This document shows, one piece after another, positions 35,813 to 44,782 of a DNA stretch of 64,000 nucleotides; within the stretch, counting starts at the first letter, position 1, and each line of letters starts with the position of its first letter. The notes below the pieces were generated by a model. The model did no database searches and was not told the DNA's origin. It worked only from the letters and a program-made list of their open reading frames with translations. This DNA comes from Murimonas intestini. Lineage in GTDB: Bacteria; Bacillota; Clostridia; Lachnospirales; Lachnospiraceae. Position numbers and translations under genes: made by a program. The stretch spans positions 248,001 through 312,000 of the forward strand of contig QGGY01000004.1 of assembly GCA_003148945.1 (NCBI GenBank), written 5' to 3'.

Positions 35813-36748
35813 TTAGAAATCAATGTGCTCAGGATCGTACCCCACCCTAAAATCCAAATTGACAGCATCAATCTTTGCCATATCGGCCTCTGACAGAATG
35901 AAATCAAAAATATCTTTCTCTTCTTCCATCTGTTCTCTTCCAACCGCCTTTATATTAAGCAATGCGCCATGTTGTAATATCCAGCGGTTTATAACCTGCG
36001 GAATAGATTTTCCAACGCTTTCCCCAATCTCCTTCAACATGGTGCTCTTTTCGTAGAATCCAGATGGGCGCAGCCCCGGATTTTCAAATTCGCGATACTT
36101 GGGTTTTTTTAATATTCTTGTCTCATCCTCCTCATTTAAGGCTCCAAAAATTATGCCTTTCTCACTGCAGTACTGTCTTACCTTTTTATTTGAATACAGT
36201 GGGAGAAACTGGTCCTGATTGACAGCCGGCATAATTTTAGTGTCTGGATCATTTAAAATCTTCTCTATGTGAGGAATCTGGAAATGGCACAGACCAATAG
36301 CTCTGACTCGTCCTTCTTTATAAATATCCTGAAACCTTACCCAGGCTTTTCTCTGCCACTCTTCAGGGTACCCATAAAAAACCTTTTCCTGCGGCCAGTA
36401 TACTGAATATAAGTCAACGAAATCCATTTGCAGCTGTGCGAGGATTTCCTCAAATGCATAATAATACCGGAAATCACGTATATCTGCTATCTGCGGCTTA
36501 CAAGACAAAAAAAACTCTTCACGTGGAATGCCGCTCTCTCTGATTGCATCACCCAGTGCTCTTTGACAGTCATCGCTTTCCACTATTTCAAATCTCCGAT
36601 AACCTGCCTCTATTGCCTCTGCTATTATTTCCTTGCGGGTCTGATCATGAAAAGCCATCCGGCCCACAATCTCTGTACTGTATCCCACCAGGGGCATCTC
36701 AACCCCATTATTTAATTTAATCTTTGTGTCAAATGTCATGTTTCCCAT
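35813..36748 (-). CDS. Aldo/keto reductase-like protein lacking catalytic Tyr and His
   Basis: A 311-residue AKR-fold protein. Aligned by eye to its neighbour, the tetrad Asp/Tyr/Lys/His reads E54 (RRFEIVES), D59, K84 (FLSCKPQ) and Y117 (SVYWPQ). Three of four catalytic positions are changed, including loss of the tyrosine that donates the proton. The barrel motifs remain (EGRVRAIGLCHFQ). AGGAGGGTAAT lies before the ATG. It may be a pseudoenzyme subunit or a binding protein. It follows the intact AKR gene by nine bases in operon D. Confidence 0.82.
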   Translation of the reverse strand: MGNMTFDTKIKLNNGVEMPLVGYSTEIVGRMAFHDQTRKEIIAEAIEAGYRRFEIVESDDCQRALGDAIRESGIPREEFFLSCKPQIADIRDFRYYYAFEEILAQLQMDFVDLYSVYWPQEKVFYGYPEEWQRKAWVRFQDIYKEGRVRAIGLCHFQIPHIEKILNDPDTKIMPAVNQDQFLPLYSNKKVRQYCSEKGIIFGALNEEDETRILKKPKYREFENPGLRPSGFYEKSTMLKEIGESVGKSIPQVINRWILQHGALLNIKAVGREQMEEEKDIFDFILSEADMAKIDAVNLDFRVGYDPEHIDF

Positions 36749-36757
36749 ATTACCCTC

Positions 36758-37591
36758 CTATTCAGTGGTATAAGGATTTCTGTTCCTTCTGTCATCACAG
36801 TTCATGCCATCGATTAGCTTCATATCATCTCTATCCAGTTCAAAATCAAAAATATCCGCATTCTGCTCCATATGGACTCTCCTGCCGCTTCTGGGTACTG
36901 GTATAACATTATGCTGGATGTCCCACCTCAAAATAATCTGAGGTACACTCTTCTTATATCTATTTGCAATTGTAACTAAAGGCTCCGTATTCAAAAAACG
37001 TCCTCCACGGCCTATCGGCGTATATGCCTCCATTTGAATACCCAGTTTTTCACAGAATTTCCGCTGCTCTATACATGTGTATGTGGGATTAAACTCCACT
37101 TGATTTGTAACTGGTATCACATCGCAGTGTACTAATAGATTCCTTATATGCCATATTTCAAAGTTAGAAACACCCAGACTTCTGATTATGCCAGAGTAAT
37201 ACAGCTTTTCCATTTCTTTGTAAGACTGTATGTAACGGCCTGCTATGGGCCAATGCAGAACAAACCGGTCCAGATACTCAATTCCCATTTTCCGTAAACT
37301 TTCAAATACCGATTCTGTTGTTCTGTTATATCTCTGTTGTTCAAAAATCTTCGTAGAAATAAAAAATTCTTGTCTTGGTATTCCACTTTCTTTTATTGCA
37401 ATTCCCAAGGCTCTCTCAGACCTATATATCTGTGCCGTATCAAACATTCTGTAACCAGTCTCTATAGCCTCTCGCAAAATTTTTACCTGAGTAGGCAGGT
37501 CTTCTGCAATCTCTGCCACCCCAAATCCCATAACTGGTATTTTCACCTTATTATTTAATTCTCTCTTTGACTGAAATGTTAAATTTTCCAT
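36758..37591 (-). CDS. Aldo/keto reductase, intact tetrad
   Basis: A 277-residue AKR with the full catalytic set D51, Y56 (TAQIYRSE), K81 (FISTKIFE) and H113 (VLHWPI), the SGIIRSLGVSNF strand and the terminal IPVPRSGRRVHMEQN cofactor segment. It would reduce a sugar aldehyde or ketone with NADPH. The start MENLTFQ follows GGGAGGAAAAC. It follows the permease gene in operon D and precedes its degenerate paralogue. Confidence 0.92.
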   Translation of the reverse strand: MENLTFQSKRELNNKVKIPVMGFGVAEIAEDLPTQVKILREAIETGYRMFDTAQIYRSERALGIAIKESGIPRQEFFISTKIFEQQRYNRTTESVFESLRKMGIEYLDRFVLHWPIAGRYIQSYKEMEKLYYSGIIRSLGVSNFEIWHIRNLLVHCDVIPVTNQVEFNPTYTCIEQRKFCEKLGIQMEAYTPIGRGGRFLNTEPLVTIANRYKKSVPQIILRWDIQHNVIPVPRSGRRVHMEQNADIFDFELDRDDMKLIDGMNCDDRRNRNPYTTE

Positions 37592-37654
37592 GTTTTCCTC
37601 CCTATACATTATCCTTTTTACTGCTAACAGCTGTCCGTGGTTCCTGCGGCATAT

Positions 37655-38545
37655 CTAACCCTTGACTGCGCCGATAGCAATCCCCTGAACAAAGTAACGC
37701 TGAAAAAGAGGGTATATTATCAGCATGGGAAGTATTCCCAGTACTGCCATAGCCATCTTAATTCCCATTGTCGGAAGCATTCCTATCTGGACTCCCGAAC
37801 CCGCAAGCTGGCTTGCGTTACTCATTAGGAACTGCAGATCCAGGAGCATACGGTTGAGAAGCACCTGAATACTGTAATATTTGTCATTTGTTATAAAATA
37901 AAGACCGTTTAGCCAATCATTCCAGTACCCAAGTCCTGTTAGAAGAGTCAATGTCGCAAGTATTGGTTTTGCTACCGGTACCACAATCCTAATCAGGATT
38001 TTTCCTTCCCCTGCTCCATCTACCTTTGCTGCATCTATAATCTCATCTGGAATAGAATTAGACATATATGTGCGCATCATAATCACATAAAATGCAGACA
38101 TCAGCAGATTAGGGAGAATATAGGCCCAATATGTATTTTTAATATGCAGGCTTTGTGTCCACATCATATAGCGCGGAATCAGCCCGCCGTTAAAAAGCAT
38201 AGTAAAAAATAAAAAGAATGACATGGCATTTTTACCCGGAAGATCCTTTCTGGATAAAGGATATGCATACAGTGTGGTTATTATCAAACTGACAAGTGTA
38301 CCTGCTGTTGTTACAAGAATTGATATTCCATATCCTTTAAGAAATGCCCCTGTATCCATCAATGTATATTTATATGCATCCAGGCTAAATTCCCCTGGCC
38401 AGAAGGAATAACCGTCTCGTATAAGAGATGTCTCTGATGTAAATGATGAGACAATCATTAATACAAAAGGAATCAGACAACTAAGACACAACAGTATAAA
38501 TATAAAATGTACTAAAATCTGAAATACTTTTCCTTTCTCAACCAT
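37655..38545 (-). CDS. ABC transporter permease, LplC/YtcP type
   Basis: A 296-residue permease with six hydrophobic segments and the EAA-type loop (DAAKVDGAGEGKILI), ending in GIAIGAVKG. It has the Lpl-type segment YTLMDTGAFLKGYGISI. I start at MVEKGK, nine bases from GGGAG; the frame extends to a TTG that overlaps the upstream stop. It pairs with the LplB-type permease encoded upstream. Confidence 0.92.
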   Translation of the reverse strand: MVEKGKVFQILVHFIFILLCLSCLIPFVLMIVSSFTSETSLIRDGYSFWPGEFSLDAYKYTLMDTGAFLKGYGISILVTTAGTLVSLIITTLYAYPLSRKDLPGKNAMSFFLFFTMLFNGGLIPRYMMWTQSLHIKNTYWAYILPNLLMSAFYVIMMRTYMSNSIPDEIIDAAKVDGAGEGKILIRIVVPVAKPILATLTLLTGLGYWNDWLNGLYFITNDKYYSIQVLLNRMLLDLQFLMSNASQLAGSGVQIGMLPTMGIKMAMAVLGILPMLIIYPLFQRYFVQGIAIGAVKG

Positions 38546-38559
38546 ACTCGTTTCTCCCC

Positions 38560-39495
38560 TCAAAACAATGCATTTTCCCGATCTACCCTGCGTACAATTA
38601 AATTCACAGACAAAACCAAAACAAAGCCCACTATTGACTGGTAAAATCCAGCCGCTGATGACATACCAAGATTCCCGGTACTCATCATTCCCCTGTAAAC
38701 ATATGTATCAATCGTGTTAGTCGCATTGACCAACGGTCCGCTGTTCATAGGAACCTGATAGAACAGTCCAAAATCCGAATAGAATATTTTTCCCAAAGCA
38801 AGCAAAGTCATGATAATAATTGTCGGTTTTAGGTGAGGCAGCGTAATATTTCGGATTCTCTGCCATCTTCCCGCGCCGTCTATGACAGCCGCTTCAAAAT
38901 ATCCTTTGTCAATTCCCATGAGTGTAGCATAATAGATAATACAGTTATATCCAAACTGTTTCCAAAGATTAACAAAAATTAAAATAAATGGCCAATATTT
39001 TGCTTCCGAATACCAGGATATACTGTCCTTACCCAGATTTTTTAATATGCTGTTGTTAACAAATCCTACATCCTGTGCTAAAAATCCATAAACAAGATAA
39101 CTGGTAATAACCATAGAGATTAAAAATGGAATCAGTATAATAGTCTGGTATGCTTTTCTTGCCCGCTGGGCTTTCAGTTCATACAACAATATGGCTACCG
39201 TGACGGCAAATACTGTTCCCAGTACAATGAATGCCAGATTATATCCCAATGTATTTCTGGTTATAATCCAGGCATCTTTTGTTTTAAACAGGTATTCAAA
39301 ATTGTCAAACCCTACCCATGGGCTTTTCCAAATACCGTCTCTGACATTATAGTTCTTAAAAGCTATTATAATTCCCGCCATAGGTATATAATTATTAATC
39401 AGCAAGTAAACTGCACCAGGAATAAACATCAGATACAGAAGGCCATATTTTCGTAATGTTTTTTTTACCAAAGGTTGTCCGGCATTGCACTTCAT
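38560..39495 (-). CDS. ABC transporter permease, LplB/YtcO type
   Basis: A 311-residue permease. The segment YGLLYLMFIPGAVYLLINNYIPM followed by AGIIIAFKNY is characteristic of the LplB/YtcO group of oligosaccharide permeases, as is the EAA-type loop (EAAVIDGAGRWQRIR). The start MKCNAGQ follows AGGGGATGGGGAG. It lies between the binding-protein gene and the LplC-type gene. Confidence 0.92.
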   Translation of the reverse strand: MKCNAGQPLVKKTLRKYGLLYLMFIPGAVYLLINNYIPMAGIIIAFKNYNVRDGIWKSPWVGFDNFEYLFKTKDAWIITRNTLGYNLAFIVLGTVFAVTVAILLYELKAQRARKAYQTIILIPFLISMVITSYLVYGFLAQDVGFVNNSILKNLGKDSISWYSEAKYWPFILIFVNLWKQFGYNCIIYYATLMGIDKGYFEAAVIDGAGRWQRIRNITLPHLKPTIIIMTLLALGKIFYSDFGLFYQVPMNSGPLVNATNTIDTYVYRGMMSTGNLGMSSAAGFYQSIVGFVLVLSVNLIVRRVDRENALF

Positions 39496-39570
39496 CTCCC
39501 CATCCCCTCTCTGTTCCGGACAGGGTGCAGCTGTCACCTTGTCCGGAAAATCATGTACGTTTTTCCTTTC

Positions 39571-41067
39571 TTAGTTACTGTTTGCTTTTTTCCATTCATC
39601 AAACTGTTTTTGCTTATCTTCTATAATCTTATCCGCACCAGCGGCTTTAAGTTCCTCGATAAACATAGGAAGTTCTGTCTCAGGATCCAGCATCCCACAC
39701 TGTAAAGGTGCATCGTACTTGCTGATTACATTTGCACATGCGGCTGTTTCGTTTTGCACATTAGACGGATCATATGAAAATCCATATGCAGGTGAATATA
39801 CGCATTCCTTATTAAAATCTTTAACTATTTCCCAGAAATTGTCTGGCCTGCCCAGCGGTACATAAATGTCAAATCCCTGTGGAAATCTCCCCCAGATACT
39901 CTCGTATTCTGTACTTGTCCCATCCTGTCCCGGCATATATTCAATCGTATTTTTTTCAGAATCTTTTATCTGATAATGAACTCCTTCAACTCCATAACAG
40001 AGTGTATTAGCAAATTCTGTATCTGCTGCAATGAGATTTAAGACCTGCATAGCCCGTTCCGGGTTCTGAGACGTTGATCCAATCCCAACCTGCCAGCCGG
40101 CATGATTTGTGGCGGCATACAGAGTAGGATTTAACAGTTCACTTACTACTATTTCCTTCCCTACTGCATCTGACCACTCCCCTGCCGGGTCCGGATCTGT
40201 ATTCCTTATGGCGCAGGCTACCTTTCCCGCTGCCATCAAGCTTTTATTGGTGACTGTGCTATTTGCGCCATCCGGCATTACAAGTCCCTGAGAGGCCCAT
40301 TTATACATTCTGGTTGTCCAGTCTTTATATTGCTCTGTCTCATAAAAATTTACTAATGGATCACCTTCTTTATATTTGTATATATCAGGTATACAGCCAA
40401 TATAACCAAAAACAGGATCATATGCTACCGGCATAGGATTATATCCCCCTACATCAGGCGCAAGCGGGTACATATCCGGGTATGCTTCTTTTACTTTATT
40501 CAGAACAGCCTCCACATCATCCAGAGTTTTCACAGTTTCCATATCCACATCCAATGCATCTGCTATGTCTTTCACCATAAAAAAACCAATACCAGACCCT
40601 TTCCCCCTGTCACCTGGAATACTGTATTGTTCCGTACCTACTCTTCCTGCTTTCAGCCATTCCTCGGGCACATCTTTCAAAATATCCTGTCCATACTCTT
40701 TCAACAGGCTGTCCATTGGCAGAAGTTGATTCGCATTCTTCATAAATGCAACAGACTGGGCATTGTTGATAGCCGTCAGACAAAGATCTACCTGCTCACC
40801 GGAGGATAGCATCATATTCAACTGATCCACATAAGTTCCCTGACTTACAGTTACAATTTTAACGGTTGTATTACCAATTTTTTCTCCGGTAATTTCACTT
40901 AGTTTTTCGGATACAGCATCCATAGCATCTTGGGTCGCCCTCCCCCCTTCAACGATTACAACCTCATATGGTTCATTTTCCTCTGCCGCAGCCGCTTCAC
41001 TTGTATACATACCAGCTGCCAGACAGATTGCCAGCCCCATAGGAACTACTTTTCTAAATCTTTTCAT
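39571..41067 (-). CDS. Oligosaccharide-binding protein, LplA/YtcQ type
   Basis: A 498-residue extracellular binding protein of the large LplA-like class. It has a charged start (MKRFRK), a hydrophobic segment and a small-residue region (SEAAAAEENE) but no lipobox cysteine; the only early Cys sits inside the hydrophobic core. The mature part begins YEVVIVEGG and contains the family's long C-terminal lobe. CAGGAGGATAAG precedes the ATG. It is the first transport gene of operon D. Confidence 0.9.
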   Translation of the reverse strand: MKRFRKVVPMGLAICLAAGMYTSEAAAAEENEPYEVVIVEGGRATQDAMDAVSEKLSEITGEKIGNTTVKIVTVSQGTYVDQLNMMLSSGEQVDLCLTAINNAQSVAFMKNANQLLPMDSLLKEYGQDILKDVPEEWLKAGRVGTEQYSIPGDRGKGSGIGFFMVKDIADALDVDMETVKTLDDVEAVLNKVKEAYPDMYPLAPDVGGYNPMPVAYDPVFGYIGCIPDIYKYKEGDPLVNFYETEQYKDWTTRMYKWASQGLVMPDGANSTVTNKSLMAAGKVACAIRNTDPDPAGEWSDAVGKEIVVSELLNPTLYAATNHAGWQVGIGSTSQNPERAMQVLNLIAADTEFANTLCYGVEGVHYQIKDSEKNTIEYMPGQDGTSTEYESIWGRFPQGFDIYVPLGRPDNFWEIVKDFNKECVYSPAYGFSYDPSNVQNETAACANVISKYDAPLQCGMLDPETELPMFIEELKAAGADKIIEDKQKQFDEWKKANSN

Positions 41068-41124
41068 CTACTTATCCTCCTGTCATAATTTTTTTATACA
41101 TCACGTGACGTTTTGATATCATCA

Positions 41125-41175
41125 TTATAAGAAAAAGAGAGTCCTACCTTCTACCCAAAGGCTGACCCTCTTTAT
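41125..41175 (-). terminator. Terminator between the operon D regulator and binding-protein genes
   Basis: On the minus strand AAAGAGGGTC and GACTCTCTTT pair with one mismatch and are followed by TTTTTCTT. It would end the kinase/regulator transcript. A TATAAT overlapping the end of the T tract may start the binding-protein transcript. Confidence 0.6.
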
Positions 41176-41223
41176 CAGTTTTCTTACCTCTTTTGTAATC
41201 TTTTCCCTTATCCTGTCTTAATT

Positions 41224-42846
41224 TCAACAATCTTTATCACTTTCTTGACAATTTTCCTTCTTCCTCTCTTCAAATGGCTGCTTTCCCATTACTTTTTTAT
41301 AGCTCTGTGAAAAATGTGAGAAGTTAGTATAACCTATCCTTGCAGCAATATCCCCCACTGGCAAAGGGGTCGTGGTCAATAAAATCTTTGCAAGCTGCAT
41401 CTTTTCCTCAATAATATATGTTTTTAATGGCTTTCCCACCGCTTTCGTGAATATCCGGGATAGATAGTCAGGATTCAGATGAAGCGCATCTGCAATTTCC
41501 TGACGCTTTAATTCCTTTTCAATATTGCATTGTATATACTCTATCACTTTTTCTATCTGTGTCTTGTCTTCTTCTTTCTTTCGCATACTACTTTCATAGA
41601 TTTCCAGCACAGTTCCTATATAATCTTCCAGATTTTCCAGGGAGCTTTTAGACTTGTCCCCATAAGCCGCCATCTGAGGCTGCCTCAGAATATTATTGAC
41701 CCAAATTCCATTTTTCTCACCACTGGCATATAATATTTCCTGAAAATCCTGATAACATTTCATAAGCATTGCCGCATCCATTACTCCAGCAGATTTCAGT
41801 TTTTCCAGATACTTTATAATCTCCCGACCGGCCGAACTAATATAGCCATTTGCTATATAATCAATATATTTTTGTTTTTGAAAAAAAGGAATCTCCCTTT
41901 TATCCCCATACTCTTTCTGTTTTCTATTATCTTCAATCCAAAAGACTCCTGTCTGTCCGGTCACGTTATCTCTTGCCATCCCAGCCATCTGAACAGCACA
42001 TACACTGATATCCGCAGGATTGATTTGCTCACTGGAATAACATGCTATATGCATATCGGCAAACAGACGGCACTGCTCTATAAACTCCAAAAGCAGACGC
42101 TCTGTACCCATTCTATCTATCAACATATTTTCTGCCTGAAATACAAGAAGCATATAAGAATTATCATCCGCACTTGTAAGCATCACTTCCTGACCATAAT
42201 CTGAAAACAATTCTGCCAGTATATTCAGAAGTGAATACTGTCGCAGTTCCTCATCCTCCAGCCCCCCTGTCCCAGCTACAAGGACTATCCTTACCAAATA
42301 TATACTGCTTTTCTCATATAGAGGAATATTCAAACGTCTGCAGTCCTCCAGCAACCCACTGGTATCTTTAACACCTCCACTTAGTATCCTTGAAAACAAA
42401 CCGTCTAAAACCTTCATCTTTTTATGGGATAACAGCTTTCCATAATCATAGTACTCTGCCGCGCGCATATTTTCCTGAATTCTGTTTACTGTCCTGTAAA
42501 TGGTCTTCTCAATATCTTCATACCTGGCTGGCTGTATAATATAATCCACGCTTCCTAGCTGTAGGGCCTGCCTGGCATAGGCAAATTCTGCATGAGCCGT
42601 AAGGAAAATACACTCTGTCTGATACCCCATTTTCCGCACCCATCTTAGCAGACTGATACCATCCTCTGCCGGCATCTCTATGTCACATAATAAAATATCT
42701 ACCCTGTAATTTTGAAAAATTTTCTTTGCCCCCGCGGCATGGTAAGCCTCCAAAACCCTGTCAACCCCTGCCTCTTTCCACCGGATACCGGCATGTATCC
42801 CATTAACCACGCTGGTCTGATCATCTACTATCAAAACGGTCATCAT
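41224..42846 (-). CDS. YesN-type response regulator with altered receiver
   Basis: A 540-residue regulator with a receiver domain (D8, D9; acceptor D55 in LLCDIEMPAEDG), a long middle region and a C-terminal AraC domain (LKRQEIADALHLNPDYLS, then AARIGYTNFSHFSQSYKK). At the place of the conserved receiver lysine the sequence is DYIIQPARY, so Lys is replaced by Gln. Phosphorylation signalling may therefore be weakened or different. It follows its kinase gene by two bases and sits upstream of the operon D transport genes. Confidence 0.92.
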   Translation of the reverse strand: MMTVLIVDDQTSVVNGIHAGIRWKEAGVDRVLEAYHAAGAKKIFQNYRVDILLCDIEMPAEDGISLLRWVRKMGYQTECIFLTAHAEFAYARQALQLGSVDYIIQPARYEDIEKTIYRTVNRIQENMRAAEYYDYGKLLSHKKMKVLDGLFSRILSGGVKDTSGLLEDCRRLNIPLYEKSSIYLVRIVLVAGTGGLEDEELRQYSLLNILAELFSDYGQEVMLTSADDNSYMLLVFQAENMLIDRMGTERLLLEFIEQCRLFADMHIACYSSEQINPADISVCAVQMAGMARDNVTGQTGVFWIEDNRKQKEYGDKREIPFFQKQKYIDYIANGYISSAGREIIKYLEKLKSAGVMDAAMLMKCYQDFQEILYASGEKNGIWVNNILRQPQMAAYGDKSKSSLENLEDYIGTVLEIYESSMRKKEEDKTQIEKVIEYIQCNIEKELKRQEIADALHLNPDYLSRIFTKAVGKPLKTYIIEEKMQLAKILLTTTPLPVGDIAARIGYTNFSHFSQSYKKVMGKQPFEERKKENCQESDKDC

Positions 42847-42848
42847 TT

Positions 42849-44555
42849 CTATCTCTCCCTGATTGGTATGAAAATTTCTATATGTCCTCCCCGTCTGTTA
42901 TTGGAAAAGGAAATTATAGCTTCTCCATGATATAATATATCTAAACGCTGCTTTACATTACTGATTCCGATTTTTTGTCCCTGATACTCATCACCACACA
43001 CAGAGCTATTCAGCCTCTTTAGGCTTTCTTCGCTAAACCCAGGTCCATTATCAGTGATTGACAGATTCAAACGCTGCTGCCCGTTTGTTATCATCATCCC
43101 TTTAATATGAACCTGTACCTGTTTTTCACTAGTTATAATATGCTTTATAGAATTTTCAACAAATGTAAGCAGCAGCATGGGCGGTACCATATAGTCCTGA
43201 ATATATATTGGAATATCAATTACTGCGCAGGGAGGAAGTTCCATGGTCATTCTCATTAATTCGATATAATCCCGTACACTTTCAACTTCCCTTCTCAGAG
43301 GTATTAAATGAAGACTATCCTGCATAACATGCCTCCAGTAACTTGAAAATGCCAGAATCATCTGCTGGATCTTCTTATAACTCTGTTCTTCCGCCAATGC
43401 ATACAGGTTTTTCAGACAGTTAATAAAAAAGTGCGGCCGCATCTGCACCTGATAATACTGCAGCCGGGCCTTCTGCACTGCCAGTTCATTTTCATAGCTT
43501 TCTATCTTATATTTATTTATCTGATTTAACATACCATTAAAAGATTCACTGATCTGCGTAAATTCTTCAACCGGCTGTTTGCACTCCATTCTTAACTCCA
43601 TATCGCCCTGCTTTATCCGCTCTATAGTCTGTACCATAGACTTCATGGGGGAAAAAATGTTCTGGCGCATGGATCTGTATGAAAAAGGCAGAAGCAGGGC
43701 TATCAATGCTGTCATACACAACAGTAGGCTCTGTGTCATGTCCAGAAACAGATGAGACTCCTCTTTCATTAAATACAGTACATTGATATCAAGAATCCCC
43801 AGTTCTTTGCGTACACTTCTATAATTTCCATCTGATGCCACTAAAATATCTTTTTCTGAATTCTGAGTCAAAATCCGGGTCTCTTCTCTTGATAAATCTG
43901 TATAAAAGACATTCCCTGTTTCTCCTCCATAAAATACATATTTTTCTTTTCCGACCAGGCTATTTTTAGCTATATTAGAAAATGATACGACAGAAGCACA
44001 GGAAACTCCTTTGTCAGCCTTTAGACGAATCAGATAATACTGTTCACCTATTTGCTCTATATACATCCTATCCTCAGACCCACTTTGTATTTTTTTCATT
44101 AAATCTTTAAAGTAATAAATCAATTCTATCTGTGTAATTTCTCCTACATTACTTCTGAATGCAGCCCCATAACACCCTCTTCCAGGATTAAATATAAATA
44201 ATCCACTTACTGTCTTATTCGTTTGCAGAATAGCTCTATACTTATCCAGAAGCTGCCTCTCGTAATCCTGTATCTCAATAGATGGAAGGTTCAACTGTAG
44301 CCGCTGATATTCTTTTCCATTTGAAGTTATACTATTTAAAAATATATCTGCTCCTTCAATATCCTGAAAGATCTCGTTACTATACAGATCCAGAGTATGT
44401 ACATTTGCTTCCTTTGTCCTTTCATTAAGGATATGAGCAGTATACCAGGTATAAATCCCCAGGAGGATTATCAGCGGAACAACAAATAAGAGGAACAGTT
44501 TTGATATCTTATTAGAAAGCCTTTTATTTTTATTAATTTTTTCGTTATTTTCCAT
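42849..44555 (-). CDS. YesM-type sensor histidine kinase
   Basis: A 568-residue membrane kinase. Helix 1 (LFLLFVVPLIILLGIYTWY), an extracellular sensor of about 230 residues and helix 2 (LLCMTALIALLLPFSYRS) precede a HAMP linker, the His box (QMRPHFFINCLKNLYAL, a variant of the usual INPHFLYN) and the ATPase domain (LLTFVENSIKH; DNGPGF). The start MENNEK follows GAGGAAAATT. It heads the operon D regulatory genes. Confidence 0.92.
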   Translation of the reverse strand: MENNEKINKNKRLSNKISKLFLLFVVPLIILLGIYTWYTAHILNERTKEANVHTLDLYSNEIFQDIEGADIFLNSITSNGKEYQRLQLNLPSIEIQDYERQLLDKYRAILQTNKTVSGLFIFNPGRGCYGAAFRSNVGEITQIELIYYFKDLMKKIQSGSEDRMYIEQIGEQYYLIRLKADKGVSCASVVSFSNIAKNSLVGKEKYVFYGGETGNVFYTDLSREETRILTQNSEKDILVASDGNYRSVRKELGILDINVLYLMKEESHLFLDMTQSLLLCMTALIALLLPFSYRSMRQNIFSPMKSMVQTIERIKQGDMELRMECKQPVEEFTQISESFNGMLNQINKYKIESYENELAVQKARLQYYQVQMRPHFFINCLKNLYALAEEQSYKKIQQMILAFSSYWRHVMQDSLHLIPLRREVESVRDYIELMRMTMELPPCAVIDIPIYIQDYMVPPMLLLTFVENSIKHIITSEKQVQVHIKGMMITNGQQRLNLSITDNGPGFSEESLKRLNSSVCGDEYQGQKIGISNVKQRLDILYHGEAIISFSNNRRGGHIEIFIPIRER

Positions 44556-44603
44556 AATTTTCCTCATTATTATTTATCTTTTAATTATATTTCTATTTTT
44601 AAA

Positions 44604-44630
44604 TTTATAACCAAACCTTTTCTCTGTCAA
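44604..44630 (-). promoter_or_regulatory. Promoter of the operon D kinase gene
   Basis: TTGACA (44630-44625) and TATAAA (44609-44604) on the minus strand with a short 15-base spacer, about 50 bases before the kinase start. Confidence 0.5.
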
Positions 44631-44675
44631 GTATTAAAATAATCAGTTATTAACACTTTTAAATTTTCTTATTAA

Positions 44676-44718
44676 AAAAGGAAACCCAGATTTCATCCAG
44701 ATTTCCTTTTAAAACTCT
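44676..44718 (-). terminator. Terminator after the M56 protein gene
   Basis: On the minus strand GGAAATCTGGAT and ATCTGGGTTTCC form an imperfect stem followed by a T-rich tract (TTTTTTAAT). It lies about 65 bases beyond the M56 gene stop. Confidence 0.65.
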
Positions 44719-44782
44719 TATTTTATATATATGCAAATAATCATAAGTCCTTTCAAAACCACACACATTCCCTGCCCCAAAA

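Noticed and set aside
41101-41111. TCACGTGACGT shared between 41101-41111 and the region near 54602
   Set aside because: The second copy is inside the GH78 coding region, and the core is a short self-complementary hexamer, so chance sharing is likely.
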